Origin: Myxococcales bacterium
GTDB taxonomy: Bacteria; Myxococcota; Polyangia; Nannocystales; Nannocystaceae
DNA: 64,000 nt
Reading direction: 5' to 3'
NCBI GenBank assembly: GCA_016793465.1
Contig: JAEUJW010000030.1
Coordinates: 9,092 to 73,091 of the forward strand
Shown: one piece after another, positions 31,668 through 41,089 of the stretch
How the letters are laid out: every line of letters begins with the position of its first letter
Numbering within the stretch: position 1 is the stretch's first letter
The notes under the pieces: model-generated
Told to the model about the DNA's origin: nothing
What the model saw: only the letters and a program-made list of their open reading frames with translations
Database searches by the model: none
Program-made: the position numbers and the translations under genes

Positions 31668-33671
31668 ATGACCTCGCCGCTGCGCGTCAGTGCCGTTTCC
31701 TTTTTAAACGCCTGGCCCCTCGTCTGCCCGCTCACCGGCCAGCACCTCCCGGGTGCCAAACCCCCGCGAGCCGCCGACGGCGCCCCGCTGTTCGACGTCA
31801 CCACCGCCCTGCCCAGCGAGTGCGCCCGCCAGCTCGAGCAGGGCCTCGTCGACGTGGCCCTGGTGCCGGTCGCCGCCTACGCCGCCCACCCCGAGTGGGA
31901 GGTGGTGCCCGAGGTCGGCATCGGCTGCCGCGGCGCGGTCGAGACGGTGGTGCTCGTCAGCGAGTGCCCGCTCGACCAGATCGCCCGCGTCCACCTCGAC
32001 GCCGCCTCACGCACCAGCGTGGTGCTCGTCCAGCTGCTGCTCGCCGCCCGCGGCCTGCGGCCCGAGTTCGTCCCCTGCCCCCACCGCGAGGGCCGCAGCC
32101 GCGCGCGCGGCCGCGACGCCGCCCTCATCATCGGCGACGCCGCCTTCGGCCTGCGCGGCCAGCTCCACCGCCCCGCCGGCCCGCCCCTGCAGGTCCACGA
32201 CCTCGGCACGCTGTGGCAGGCCCTCACCGGCCTCCCGTTCGTGTTCGCCTTCTGGGCCGCCCGCCCCGGCGCGCTCACCCCCGAGCACGTCACCGCCCTC
32301 CAGACCGCCCGCGCCTACGGCCTGAAGCACGCCGAGGACCTCGCCCGCGCCTACCGAGAGGCCCGCCTCGCCGACGGCAGCGAGCCCGTGCTGTCCGACA
32401 ACGCCTACGCCAACTACCTCCGCCGCGCGATCCGCTACAGCCTCAGCACCAAGGAGCGCGAGGGCCTGGTCGAATTCCTCACCCGCGCCCGCGAGTCCGG
32501 CCTCGTGCAGATCCCCGGCCTCGCCGAGGCCGACACGATCCACGTGCGCTTCGCCGGCTCGGCCGTGCCCGAGGCGCTGGCCGGCGCCCGCTTGCCGCGC
32601 CCGGCCATGCACGCCGACACCCTGCTCGCCCGCGCCGCGAACGGCGGCCGCCTCGACCTCGCGGAGGGCATCTTCCTCTACGAGAACGCCGACCTCATGG
32701 CCCTCGGCGCCGCCGCCGACGCCCGCCGCAAGACGCTCCACCCCGACGCCACCGTCACCTACATCGTCGACCGCAACGTCAACTACACCAATGTATGTGT
32801 AACTCGTTGCAAATTCTGCAATTTCTACACCCCGCCCGGAGCCGCCGGAGGCTACGTCCTGAGCCGCGAAGAACTGACCAAAAAGTTCCGCGAGACCGAG
32901 GACCTCGGCGGCGTGCAGATCCTCCTGCAAGGCGGCCTCAACCCCGCCCTGAACCTGGCCTTTTACGAGGACCTGTTCCGCTGGACCAAGCAGAACTTCA
33001 AGCTCGCCCTCCACGCCCTCTCGCCGACCGAGATCATCCACATCGCCGAGCTCGAGGACATGCCGATCCGCGAGGTGCTCCTGCGCCTGCGCGCCGCCGG
33101 CATGGACAGCCTGCCCGGCGGCGGCGCCGAGATCCTCGACGACGAGGTCCGCACCCGCATCTCCCCGTTCAAGAACACCGCCGACGAGTGGCTCGCCGTC
33201 ATGCGCGAGGCCCACGCGCTCGGCATGAAGACCACGGCCACCATGGTGTTCGGCTTCCAGGAGACCGCCGAGCAGATCCTCCTCCACCTCGACCGCGTCC
33301 GCAGCCTGCAAGACGAGACCGGCGGCTTCACCGCGTTCATCACCTGGCCGTTCCAGGCCGACGGCACCCGGCTCAAGCTCCGCGACGACACCAGCCCCCT
33401 GCGTTACCTGCGTATTCAAGCACTTGCGCGCCTCTACCTCGACAACATCCCGAACCTTCAGGTGTCCTGGCCGACGCTCGGCCCCGAGATCGGCGAGGTG
33501 GCCCTCCGCTTCGGCGCCAACGACTTCGGCTCGATCATGATCGAGGAGAACGTGGTCTCGACCGCCGGCGCCCACTTCATGATGACCGCCGCGCAGATCG
33601 AGTCGCACATCCGCCTCGCCGGCTTCTCGCCGTCGCGCCGCAACATGCGATACGAACGACTGTCCGCCTGA
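31668..33671 (+). CDS. Fused chorismate dehydratase (MqnA) and dehypoxanthine futalosine cyclase (MqnC)
   Basis: 667 residues that join two steps of the futalosine menaquinone pathway. Residues about 1-270 are MqnA: AVSFLNAWPL at the start, then DVALVPVAAYAAHPE, LDAASRTSVVLVQLLL and IIGDAAFGL. Residues about 300-667 are MqnC: a radical-SAM enzyme with CVTRCKFCNFYTPPGAAGG (C-x3-C-x2-C binding the 4Fe-4S cluster), LLQGGLNPALNLAFYEDLF, GMDSLPGGGAEIL and GANDFGSIMIEENVVS. MqnA and MqnC are normally separate genes, and in the pathway they do not act consecutively (MqnB/MqnD or equivalent steps intervene). No frame break is seen at the join. A stretch of non-preferred codons covers the radical-SAM cysteines (32790-32828). 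Confidence 0.9.
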   Translation: MTSPLRVSAVSFLNAWPLVCPLTGQHLPGAKPPRAADGAPLFDVTTALPSECARQLEQGLVDVALVPVAAYAAHPEWEVVPEVGIGCRGAVETVVLVSECPLDQIARVHLDAASRTSVVLVQLLLAARGLRPEFVPCPHREGRSRARGRDAALIIGDAAFGLRGQLHRPAGPPLQVHDLGTLWQALTGLPFVFAFWAARPGALTPEHVTALQTARAYGLKHAEDLARAYREARLADGSEPVLSDNAYANYLRRAIRYSLSTKEREGLVEFLTRARESGLVQIPGLAEADTIHVRFAGSAVPEALAGARLPRPAMHADTLLARAANGGRLDLAEGIFLYENADLMALGAAADARRKTLHPDATVTYIVDRNVNYTNVCVTRCKFCNFYTPPGAAGGYVLSREELTKKFRETEDLGGVQILLQGGLNPALNLAFYEDLFRWTKQNFKLALHALSPTEIIHIAELEDMPIREVLLRLRAAGMDSLPGGGAEILDDEVRTRISPFKNTADEWLAVMREAHALGMKTTATMVFGFQETAEQILLHLDRVRSLQDETGGFTAFITWPFQADGTRLKLRDDTSPLRYLRIQALARLYLDNIPNLQVSWPTLGPEIGEVALRFGANDFGSIMIEENVVSTAGAHFMMTAAQIESHIRLAGFSPSRRNMRYERLSA

Positions 33672-33855
33672 CCCCCGCAGGCCGTGCACGGCCTCGGCCG
33701 TGCACGCGCATCCGTGACGACCCGCACGTATGGATGCGCGCCCAGGGGCTCCGAAAATTTCAGAGAACATAGTATTTGCACGCCTCGAAGCGGGGTACTG
33801 GCTCGTGAAACGAATGCCGGGTCGCCTCGCTGCATCACGGAGGACACCCGTCTCC

Positions 33856-35223
33856 ATGGCAGCACACCGCATCACCAAGGGGCTCGACCTGCCGATCACC
33901 GGCGAACCCCAGCAGGCCATCTCGCCCGGCAAAGCCGTCACGCGCGTGGCCCTCCTCGGCGCCGACTACATCGGCATGAAGCCCCGCATGGAGGCCAAAG
34001 TCGGCGACGTCGTCAAGCGCGGCCAGCTCCTGTTCGAGGACCGCAAGGCCCCCGGCGTCCGCTTCACCGCCCCCGGCGCCGGCACCGTCGTCGCCGTGCA
34101 CCGCGGCGAGAAGCGGGCGTTCGTCTCGCTGGTCATCGACCTCGCCGCCAGCGACGAGCAGGTCGAGTTCGCCAGCTTCGCCGCCGTCCAGGGCAAGTCC
34201 CCGGCCGCGCTCGGCGTCGACGAGGTCAAGGCCCTGCTGCTCGAGTCGGGGCTGTGGACGGCGATCCGCGTGCGCCCGTTCTCCCGGGTCCCCGCGCCCG
34301 ACGGCAGCCCGCGCGCCGTCTTCATCACCGCGGTCGACACCAACCCCCACGCCCCCGACGTCGGCGTGGTCCTGAAGGGGCGCGAGGCGGACTTCGCCCG
34401 CGGCCTCCAGGTCGTCGCCAAGCTGGCGCCGAAGGCCTACCTCTGCAAGTCGAGCAAGCTGCAGGTCGACGTCGGCCAGGTCCCCAACCTGAAGGTCGAG
34501 GACTTCGACGGCGTGCACCCGGCGGGCAACGTCGGCACCCACATCCACAAGCTCGAGCCCGTCAACCGCGAGCGCGTGGTCTGGCACCTCGGCTACCAGG
34601 ACGTGATCGCGATCGGCGTGCTGTTCGCCACCGGCCAGCTCGACCCGGTCCGCCACGTCACCATCGCCGGCCCGGTCGTCAAGTCGCCGCGCATCGTCGC
34701 CACGCGACTGGGCGCCAGCCTCGACGAGCTGACCGCCGGCGAGCTCCAGCCCGGCGAGAACCGCGTCATCAGCGGCTCGGTGCTCGGCGGCCGCAAGGCC
34801 ATGGGCGAGCAGTCCGGCTTCCTCGGCCGCCACCACGTCCAGATCGCCGCCCTCGAGGAGGGCCGGAGGCGCGAGCTGCTCGGCTGGCTCGCCCCCGGCG
34901 CCGGCAAGTACTCGACGATCCCGGTCTACCTCGGCTTCCTCGGGCGGCTGTTCGGCAAGCGCTTCAACTTCACCACCACGACCAACGGCTCACCGCGGGC
35001 CATGGTCCCGATCGGCATGTACGAGCGCGTGATGCCGCTCGACATCATGCCGACCTTCCTCCTGCGCTCGCTGCTCGTCGGCGACACCGACCGCGCCGTC
35101 GCGCTCGGCGCCCTCGAGCTCGACGAGGAGGACCTCGCGCTCTGCACCTTCGTCGATCCCGGCAAGACCGACTTCGGCGTCATCCTCCGCAAGAACCTCT
35201 CCGAGATCGAGAAAGAGGGCTGA
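33856..35223 (+). CDS. nqrA: Na+-translocating NADH:quinone reductase subunit A
   Basis: A 455-residue peripheral subunit of the Na+-pumping NADH:ubiquinone oxidoreductase. The N-terminus [20 protein letters not shown] and the [32 protein letters not shown] block are typical of NqrA (a lipoyl-like barrel), as are [18 protein letters not shown] and the C-terminal [31 protein letters not shown] block. GGAGG lies 12 bases before the ATG. It heads a gene-dense operon running to nqrM. The 184-base spacer upstream contains an AT-rich part near 33758-33780 that may hold the promoter. Confidence 0.95.
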   Translation: MAAHRITKGLDLPITGEPQQAISPGKAVTRVALLGADYIGMKPRMEAKVGDVVKRGQLLFEDRKAPGVRFTAPGAGTVVAVHRGEKRAFVSLVIDLAASDEQVEFASFAAVQGKSPAALGVDEVKALLLESGLWTAIRVRPFSRVPAPDGSPRAVFITAVDTNPHAPDVGVVLKGREADFARGLQVVAKLAPKAYLCKSSKLQVDVGQVPNLKVEDFDGVHPAGNVGTHIHKLEPVNRERVVWHLGYQDVIAIGVLFATGQLDPVRHVTIAGPVVKSPRIVATRLGASLDELTAGELQPGENRVISGSVLGGRKAMGEQSGFLGRHHVQIAALEEGRRRELLGWLAPGAGKYSTIPVYLGFLGRLFGKRFNFTTTTNGSPRAMVPIGMYERVMPLDIMPTFLLRSLLVGDTDRAVALGALELDEEDLALCTFVDPGKTDFGVILRKNLSEIEKEG

Positions 35224-35230
35224 CACTCCC

Positions 35231-36451
35231 ATGCTGAGAAGCTTCCTCGACAAACTCGAGCACAAGTTCCACAAGGGCGGCAAGCTCGAGAAGCTCTACC
35301 CGCTCTACGAGGCGACGGACACCTTCCTCTACACGCCGCCGGACGTCACCAAGGCCGGCGCGCACGTCCGCGACGCCATCGACCTGAAGCGCATGATGAT
35401 GACGGTGGTCATCGCGCTGATCCCGTGCGTGCTGTTCGCCATGTACAACGCCGGGTACCAGGCCAACCTCGCCATCTCGCGGGGCTTCGCGCCGCTCGAC
35501 CAGTGGCAGACGGCCCTCTACCAGCTGCTCGGCTTCGGCTTCGACCCGACCAACATCCTCGCCTGCCTCGTCTACGGCGCCATCTGGTTCCTCCCCGTCT
35601 ACGCCGTGACGATGCTCGTCGGCGGCCACATCGAGGTCCTGTTCGCCATCGTCCGCAAGCACGAGGTCAACGAGGGCTTCCTCGTCACCGGCCTGCTGTT
35701 CCCGCTGACGCTCCCGCCGACCATCCCGCTGTGGCAGGTCGCCCTCGGCATCGCCTTCGGCGTGATCCTCGGCAAGGAGGTGTTCGGCGGCACCGGCATG
35801 AACGTGCTCAACCCCGCGCTGGTGTCGCGCGCGTTCCTGTTCTTCGCCTACCCGGCCCAGATCTCGGGCGACCAGGTCTGGATCGCCGCCGACATGTCGA
35901 CCAAGCTCGCCGGCTACTCCGGCGCCACCGCGCTCGGGCAGGCCGCCGGCAACGCCACCAAGATGATGAGCGAGTGGAGCTGGACCGAGGCCTTCATCGG
36001 CCGCATCCCCGGCTCGTTCGGCGAGACCTCGACGCTGTGCTGCCTCATCGGCGCCGCCATCCTCATCCTCACCCGCGTGGGCTCCTGGCGGACCATGCTC
36101 GGCGTCGTGCTCGGCACGCTGGCGATGGCCAAGCTGCTCAACGCGGTCGGCTCGCAGACCAACCTGCTGTTCACCCTCCCGTTCGAGTGGCACATCGTGC
36201 TCGGCGGCTGGGCCTTCGGCATGGTCTTCATGGCGACCGACCCGGTCTCGTCCGCCTTCACCGACTGGGGCAAGCTCTGGTACGGCTTCGGCATCGGCGT
36301 GATGGTCGTGCTGGTCCGCGTCATCAACCCCGCCTACCCCGAAGGCATGATGCTGGCGATCCTGTTCATGAACATGTTCGCCCCGCTCATCGACCACTTC
36401 ATCGTCCAGGCCAACATCAAGAGGAGGACCGCGCATTATGGCGTCCAATAG
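35231..36451 (+). CDS. nqrB: Na+-NQR subunit B
   Basis: A 406-residue integral membrane subunit with about ten helices. It carries covalent FMN on a Thr in the flavinylation motif SGAT ([12 protein letters not shown]) and contributes the Na+ channel and a quinone site. Typical motifs: [18 protein letters not shown] at the start, [16 protein letters not shown] and [22 protein letters not shown]. ApbE, encoded at 39759, is the enzyme expected to attach the FMN. It starts 7 bases after nqrA and overlaps nqrC by 14 bases. Confidence 0.95.
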   Translation: MLRSFLDKLEHKFHKGGKLEKLYPLYEATDTFLYTPPDVTKAGAHVRDAIDLKRMMMTVVIALIPCVLFAMYNAGYQANLAISRGFAPLDQWQTALYQLLGFGFDPTNILACLVYGAIWFLPVYAVTMLVGGHIEVLFAIVRKHEVNEGFLVTGLLFPLTLPPTIPLWQVALGIAFGVILGKEVFGGTGMNVLNPALVSRAFLFFAYPAQISGDQVWIAADMSTKLAGYSGATALGQAAGNATKMMSEWSWTEAFIGRIPGSFGETSTLCCLIGAAILILTRVGSWRTMLGVVLGTLAMAKLLNAVGSQTNLLFTLPFEWHIVLGGWAFGMVFMATDPVSSAFTDWGKLWYGFGIGVMVVLVRVINPAYPEGMMLAILFMNMFAPLIDHFIVQANIKRRTAHYGVQ

Positions 36452-37238
36452 CACCGGCTACACGATCGGCTTCGCCACGGCCGTCTGCGTGCTCTGCGGC
36501 ATCGGCGTCGCCTCGTCGAACGTCGCCCTGAAGGAGCGCCAGGACGACAACAAGCGCCTCGACCAGCAGAAGCAGGTGCTCCTGGTCGCCGGCCTGCTCC
36601 AGCCCGGCCAGGAGGCCTCCTCCGCCGCGATCAGCGACCTGTTCGAGAAGAACATCCGCCCCGAGGTCATCGACCTGAAGACCGGTCAGACCGCCAAAGG
36701 CGTGAGCCCGGCCGGCTTCGACATGCTGCGGGCCCAAAAGGACCCCGCGACCTCGCAAGTGGCCCCGCCGAACGCCGCCAAGGTCCTGCGCCTGCCGAAC
36801 AACGCGCTCGTCTACCACGTGGTCAAGGACGGCAAGACCGAGACGCTCATCCTGCCGATCCAGGGCTACGGCCTGTGGTCGATGCTCTACGGCTACCTCG
36901 CCGTCGCCAACGACGCCAACACCGTCAAGGGCATCACCTACTACCAGCACGCCGAGACCCCCGGCCTCGGCGGCGAGGTCGACAACCCCAAGTGGAAGGC
37001 CCTGTGGCCCGGCCGCAAGCTCTACGACGAGCAGGGCAAAGAGGCGCTGCGGATCATCAAGGGCCGCGCCGGCGACCCCAAGACCGACCCGTACCAGATC
37101 GACGGCCTGTCCGGCGCCACCATCACCAGCAACGGCGTGTCGAACACCCTGCAGTTCTGGTTCGGACCCGATGGCTTCACGCCGTTCCTGAAGCGGTTCA
37201 AGGCCTCGCCCACGCCGCCCGCGGGAGGGGGGAAGTAA
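36438..37238 (+). CDS. nqrC: Na+-NQR subunit C
   Basis: A 266-residue subunit with one N-terminal membrane helix ([18 protein letters not shown]) and a periplasmic FMN-binding domain. The second covalent FMN is attached to Thr in [35 protein letters not shown] is the other family landmark. It overlaps nqrB by 14 bases, implying coupled translation. The C-terminus ends in a short Pro/Gly tail. Confidence 0.95.
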   Translation: MASNSTGYTIGFATAVCVLCGIGVASSNVALKERQDDNKRLDQQKQVLLVAGLLQPGQEASSAAISDLFEKNIRPEVIDLKTGQTAKGVSPAGFDMLRAQKDPATSQVAPPNAAKVLRLPNNALVYHVVKDGKTETLILPIQGYGLWSMLYGYLAVANDANTVKGITYYQHAETPGLGGEVDNPKWKALWPGRKLYDEQGKEALRIIKGRAGDPKTDPYQIDGLSGATITSNGVSNTLQFWFGPDGFTPFLKRFKASPTPPAGGGK

Positions 37239-37241
37239 ACC

Positions 37242-37865
37242 ATGGACAAGAAGACCAAGGGTCTCCTCATCGACCCGCTGTTCAACAACAACCCGATCGC
37301 CCTGCAGGTCCTCGGCATCTGCTCCGCGCTGGCCGTCACGACCAAGCTGGAGACCGCGCTGATCATGTCGATCAGCCTGACCGTGGTGACCGCCTTCTCC
37401 AACCTGGCGATCTCCCTGATCCGCAACTACATCCCCAACAGCATCCGCATCATCGTCCAGCTGACGGTGATCGCCTCGCTGGTCATCATCACCGACCAGA
37501 TCCTGAAGGCCTTCGTCTTCGACGTCAGCAAGCAGCTGTCCGTGTTCGTCGGCCTCATCATCACCAACTGCATTGTCATGGGCCGCGCCGAGGCCTACGC
37601 GATGGCCAACCCGCCGCTCCCGAGCTTCCTCGACGGCATCGGCAACGGCCTCGGCTACAGCATGGTGCTGCTGTCGATCGGCTTTATCCGCGAGCTGTTC
37701 GGCTCCGGCAAGCTGTTCGGCGTCGAGATCCTGAAGACCATCAACGACGGCGGCTGGTACACCACCAACGGCCTGATGCTGATGCCGCCGTCCGCGTTCT
37801 TCCTCATCGGCTGCCTCATCTGGATCATCCGGGTCCGCAAGCCCGAGCAGCAGGAGAAGGAGTAG
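37242..37865 (+). CDS. nqrD: Na+-NQR subunit D
   Basis: A 207-residue membrane subunit with six helices, homologous to NqrE and RnfE/A. Motifs include [40 protein letters not shown] and [18 protein letters not shown]. With NqrE it forms a symmetric pair holding the intramembrane Fe centre through conserved Cys (LGICSAL and TNCIVMGR). It begins 3 bases after nqrC. Confidence 0.95.
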   Translation: MDKKTKGLLIDPLFNNNPIALQVLGICSALAVTTKLETALIMSISLTVVTAFSNLAISLIRNYIPNSIRIIVQLTVIASLVIITDQILKAFVFDVSKQLSVFVGLIITNCIVMGRAEAYAMANPPLPSFLDGIGNGLGYSMVLLSIGFIRELFGSGKLFGVEILKTINDGGWYTTNGLMLMPPSAFFLIGCLIWIIRVRKPEQQEKE

Positions 37866-37870
37866 CCGCT

Positions 37871-38488
37871 ATGTTCGAGCACTACCTGAACCTGGCCGTG
37901 AAGGCCATCTTCATCGAGAACATGGCCCTGGCGTTCTTCCTGGGCATGTGCAGCTTCCTGGCCGTCTCCAAGAAGGTGGAGACCGCGATCGGCCTCGGCG
38001 CCGCCGTCATCTTCGTGCTGGCGATCTGCGTCCCGCTCAATCAGCTGATCATCTCCTCGCTGCTGAAGGAGGGGGCGCTGTCGTGGATCAGCCCCGAGTT
38101 CGCCAGCGTCGACCTCACCTTCCTGTCGTTCCTGGTCCAGATCGGCACCATCGCCGCCGTCGTCCAGGTCGTCGAGATGGCCGTCGACCGCTACGCCCCG
38201 AAGCTGTACTCCGCGCTCGGCGTGTTCCTCCCGCTGATCGCCGTCAACTGCGCCATCCTCGGCGCCTCGCTGTTCATGGAGCAGCGCGAGTACTCGTTCG
38301 GCGAGGCCGCCGTGTACGGCCTCGGCTCCGGCATCGGCTGGGCCCTGGCCATCATCGCCTTCGCCGCCCTGCGCGAGAAGATGCGCTACAGCAACGTCCC
38401 CGAGGGCCTGCGCGGCCTCGGCATCGCCTTCATCCTCGCCGGCCTCATGGCCATCGGCTTCCTGGCGTTCTCGGGCATCCAGCTCTGA
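37871..38488 (+). CDS. nqrE: Na+-NQR subunit E
   Basis: A 205-residue membrane subunit paralogous to NqrD in inverted topology. Motifs are [59 protein letters not shown] and [20 protein letters not shown]. Its two Cys ([14 protein letters not shown]) complete the Fe site with NqrD. The ATG at 37871 follows the nqrD stop by 5 bases. Confidence 0.95.
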   Translation: MFEHYLNLAVKAIFIENMALAFFLGMCSFLAVSKKVETAIGLGAAVIFVLAICVPLNQLIISSLLKEGALSWISPEFASVDLTFLSFLVQIGTIAAVVQVVEMAVDRYAPKLYSALGVFLPLIAVNCAILGASLFMEQREYSFGEAAVYGLGSGIGWALAIIAFAALREKMRYSNVPEGLRGLGIAFILAGLMAIGFLAFSGIQL

Positions 38489-38518
38489 GCACGCGAACCC
38501 TCCAGAGGTCACCCACCC

Positions 38519-39748
38519 ATGACGACCATCATCATCCTAAGCGTGGCGATGTTCACCTTCGTGATCCTCGCCCTGGTGTTCGTGCTGCTCGGCGCGAAGG
38601 CCAAGCTGGTGTCTTCCGCCGCGGTCACCATCGGGATCAACCATGATCCCGCCCACTCGCTGCGCGTGCCCGCCGGCAACACGCTGCTCAACACGCTCGC
38701 CAACAACAAGATCTTCATCCCCTCGGCCTGCGGCGGCAAGGGCTCGTGCGGCGTCTGCAAGGTCATCGTCAAGTCCGGCGGCGGCGACATCCTGCCGACC
38801 GAGATGGGTCACATCTCCAAGGGCGAGGCCCGCGAGGGCTGCCGCCTGTCGTGTCAGGTCAAGGTCAAGTCCGACATGGAGATCGAGGTCCACGCCGAGG
38901 TCTTCTCGATCCGCAAGTGGACCTGCAAGGTCAAGTCGAACAAGGGCGTCGCCACCTTCATCAAGGAGTTCCTGCTCGAGCTCCCCGAGGGCGAGGTCGT
39001 CCCGTTCCGCGCCGGCGGCTACATCCAGATCGAGTGCCCGCCCCACGTCGCCAACTACAAGGACATGGACATCGAGCCCATGTACCGCGACGAGTGGGAC
39101 AAGTACAACCTCTGGCGCTACGTCTCCAACTGCACCGAAGAGGTCGTGCGCGCCTACTCGATGGCCAACTACCCCGAGGAGTACGGCGTCATCATGCTCA
39201 ACGTGCGCATCGCGACGCCGCCGCCGAAGCAGCCCGACGCGCCTCCCGGCCTGATGTCCTCGTACATCTTCAGCCGCAAGCCCGGCGACCCCGTGGTCAT
39301 CTCCGGCCCGTTCGGCGAGTTCTTCGCCAAGGACACCAAGAACGAGATGGTGTTCATCGGCGGCGGCGCCGGCATGGCGCCGATGCGCTCGCACATCTTC
39401 GACCTCTTCAAGCGCATCCACACCGACCGCAAGGTCTCGTTCTGGTACGGCGCCCGCTCGATGCGCGAGGCCTTCTACGTCGAGGACTTCGACGGCATCC
39501 AGCGCGACAACGAGAACTTCAAGTGGCACCTCGCCCTCAGCGAGCCCAAGCCCGAGGACAACTGGACCGGCTACAAGGGGTTCATCCACCAGGTGCTCTA
39601 CGACAACTACCTGAAGCAGCACCAGGCGCCCGAGGACATCGAGTACTACATCTGCGGGCCGCCGATGATGAACGCCGCCGTCATCAAGATGCTGACGGAC
39701 CTGGGCGTCGAGCCCGAGAACATCCTGTTCGACGACTTCGGTGGTTAG
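38519..39748 (+). CDS. nqrF: Na+-NQR subunit F (NADH-oxidising)
   Basis: A 409-residue subunit and the entry point for NADH electrons. It has one N-terminal membrane helix, a 2Fe-2S ferredoxin domain ([14 protein letters not shown] and CRLSCQV ligands), an FAD domain ([13 protein letters not shown]) and an NADH domain ([17 protein letters not shown] and [17 protein letters not shown]). GAGG lies about 11 bases before the ATG. The order nqrABCDEF is complete and uninterrupted. Confidence 0.96.
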   Translation: MTTIIILSVAMFTFVILALVFVLLGAKAKLVSSAAVTIGINHDPAHSLRVPAGNTLLNTLANNKIFIPSACGGKGSCGVCKVIVKSGGGDILPTEMGHISKGEAREGCRLSCQVKVKSDMEIEVHAEVFSIRKWTCKVKSNKGVATFIKEFLLELPEGEVVPFRAGGYIQIECPPHVANYKDMDIEPMYRDEWDKYNLWRYVSNCTEEVVRAYSMANYPEEYGVIMLNVRIATPPPKQPDAPPGLMSSYIFSRKPGDPVVISGPFGEFFAKDTKNEMVFIGGGAGMAPMRSHIFDLFKRIHTDRKVSFWYGARSMREAFYVEDFDGIQRDNENFKWHLALSEPKPEDNWTGYKGFIHQVLYDNYLKQHQAPEDIEYYICGPPMMNAAVIKMLTDLGVEPENILFDDFGG

Positions 39749-39758
39749 TCCGCTGACA

Positions 39759-40853
39759 ATGAAATACGGGAGCAGGGTCAAGATCCTGCTCCCGTTGATG
39801 TTGGTTTCGTTCGTGGCCCTCAGCGCCTGGCGCCTGTGGCCGCGCGCGCCGGAGCTGACGACCGCCGAGCCCGAGGTCGCGCCGACCATCGAGCTCAGCG
39901 GCCCGACCATGGGCACGACCTGGAAGGTCACCGTGGTCGGTCGCCTCTCCGCGGCCGACCAGGACGCCGTCGCCGAGACCATCACCCGTGAGCTCGACGT
40001 CGTCGACGCGCAGATGTCGACCTGGCGCGACGACTCGGACATCTCGCGCTTCAACGCCGACGTGTCCACGGCCGTGATCCCCGCGCCGCCCGAGCTGCTC
40101 GCGGTCGTGCGCATGGCGAACGACATCAGCGCCGCCAGCGACGGCGCCTTCGACGTCACCCTCGCTCCCCTGCTCGACGCCTGGGGCTTCGGCCCCGGCG
40201 GCCGCAAGGACGCGGCGCCGACGCCCGAGCAGCTCGACGCCCTGCGCGCCCGCACCGGCTGGCACAAGCTCCACGCCGGGGCCGACGGCCTGCGCAAGGA
40301 CGACCCCGCGCTGCGCATCGAGCTGTCCGCGATCGCCCCCGGCTACGCCGCCGACCGCATCGTCGCCGCCCTCGTCGCCGGCGGCTGGACCCGCCACATG
40401 GTCGACGTCGGCGGCGAGATACGCGTGACCGGCGAGTCGCCCCGCGGCGGCAAGTGGCGGCTCGGCATCGAGCGCCCCGACACCACCGGCGGCACGATCC
40501 AGGAGGTCGTCGAGCTCGCCGACCAGGCCCTCGCGACCTCGGGCGACTACCGCAACTACTACGAGCGAGACGGCGTCCGCGTCTCGCACACCCTCGACCC
40601 GCGCAGCGGCCGACCGATCGCCCACAAGCTCGCCTCGGTGTCCGTGATCCTGCCCAGCGCCGCCCTCGCCGACGGCTGGGCCACCGCGCTCAACGTGCTC
40701 GGGCCCGACGCCGGCCACGCCCTCGCCGAGGCCCGCAGCATCCCCGCCCTCTTCCTCGTGCGCGGCCCGGACGGCGGGTTTGACGAGCGCACCACCACCC
40801 CGTTCGCGGCCTTGCGTCCCGCCACGGCCCGGGCCACCCTGGAGGCGCCATGA
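39759..40853 (+). CDS. apbE: FAD:protein FMN transferase
   Basis: 364 residues. ApbE/Ftp attaches FMN through a phosphoester bond to Thr in NqrB and NqrC. An N-terminal membrane helix (ILLPLMLVSFVALSAWRLW) suggests it is anchored and faces the periplasm. Family motifs: SGPTMGTTWKV, MSTWRDDSDISRFN, DGAFDVTLAPLLDAWGFGP, ELSAIAPGYAADRI and TSGDYRNYYERDGVRVSHTLDP. The metal-binding Asp in the C-terminal ADGWATALNVLG is present. The ATG at 39759 is used; a GTG at 39741 overlaps the nqrF end. It is co-transcribed with nqr. Confidence 0.93.
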   Translation: MKYGSRVKILLPLMLVSFVALSAWRLWPRAPELTTAEPEVAPTIELSGPTMGTTWKVTVVGRLSAADQDAVAETITRELDVVDAQMSTWRDDSDISRFNADVSTAVIPAPPELLAVVRMANDISAASDGAFDVTLAPLLDAWGFGPGGRKDAAPTPEQLDALRARTGWHKLHAGADGLRKDDPALRIELSAIAPGYAADRIVAALVAGGWTRHMVDVGGEIRVTGESPRGGKWRLGIERPDTTGGTIQEVVELADQALATSGDYRNYYERDGVRVSHTLDPRSGRPIAHKLASVSVILPSAALADGWATALNVLGPDAGHALAEARSIPALFLVRGPDGGFDERTTTPFAALRPATARATLEAP

Positions 40854-41032
40854 CGATCCTGCTCACCATCGGCGTCCTCGGTGCGGTCATGCTCGGCATG
40901 GCGGTCGGCGCCATCTTCGCCGGCAAGACCCTGCGCGGCTCCTGCGGCGGCGCCACCAACAGCTGCGACTGCTCGGCGGCCAAGCGCGCCGAATGTGCCA
41001 GCGGCGCATCGCGCCCCTCCGGCCCGGCGTGA
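40850..41032 (+). CDS. nqrM: Na+-NQR maturation factor NqrM
   Basis: A 60-residue membrane protein with one helix (LLTIGVLGAVMLGMAVGAIF) followed by a Cys-rich tail (LRGSCGGATNSCDCSAAKRAEC). This is the DUF539/NqrM family, needed to deliver Fe to the NqrD/NqrE site. Four Cys in the SCGG...CDC pattern are present. The ATG overlaps the apbE stop (ATGA), so it is the coupled last gene of the operon. Confidence 0.9.
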   Translation: MTILLTIGVLGAVMLGMAVGAIFAGKTLRGSCGGATNSCDCSAAKRAECASGASRPSGPA

Positions 41033-41089
41033 GCGCGACGAGCGGGCCCGGGCCGACCCCACGCGCCGCCCGGGTCCGGAGCGACCGGC

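Noticed and set aside
31690..31706. In-frame slippery-like T-TTA-AAC heptamer early in mqnA-C
   Set aside because: The surrounding SFLNAWPL is a conserved MqnA motif and the frame continues through both domains. No alternative-frame product of interest follows, so programmed frameshifting is not needed.
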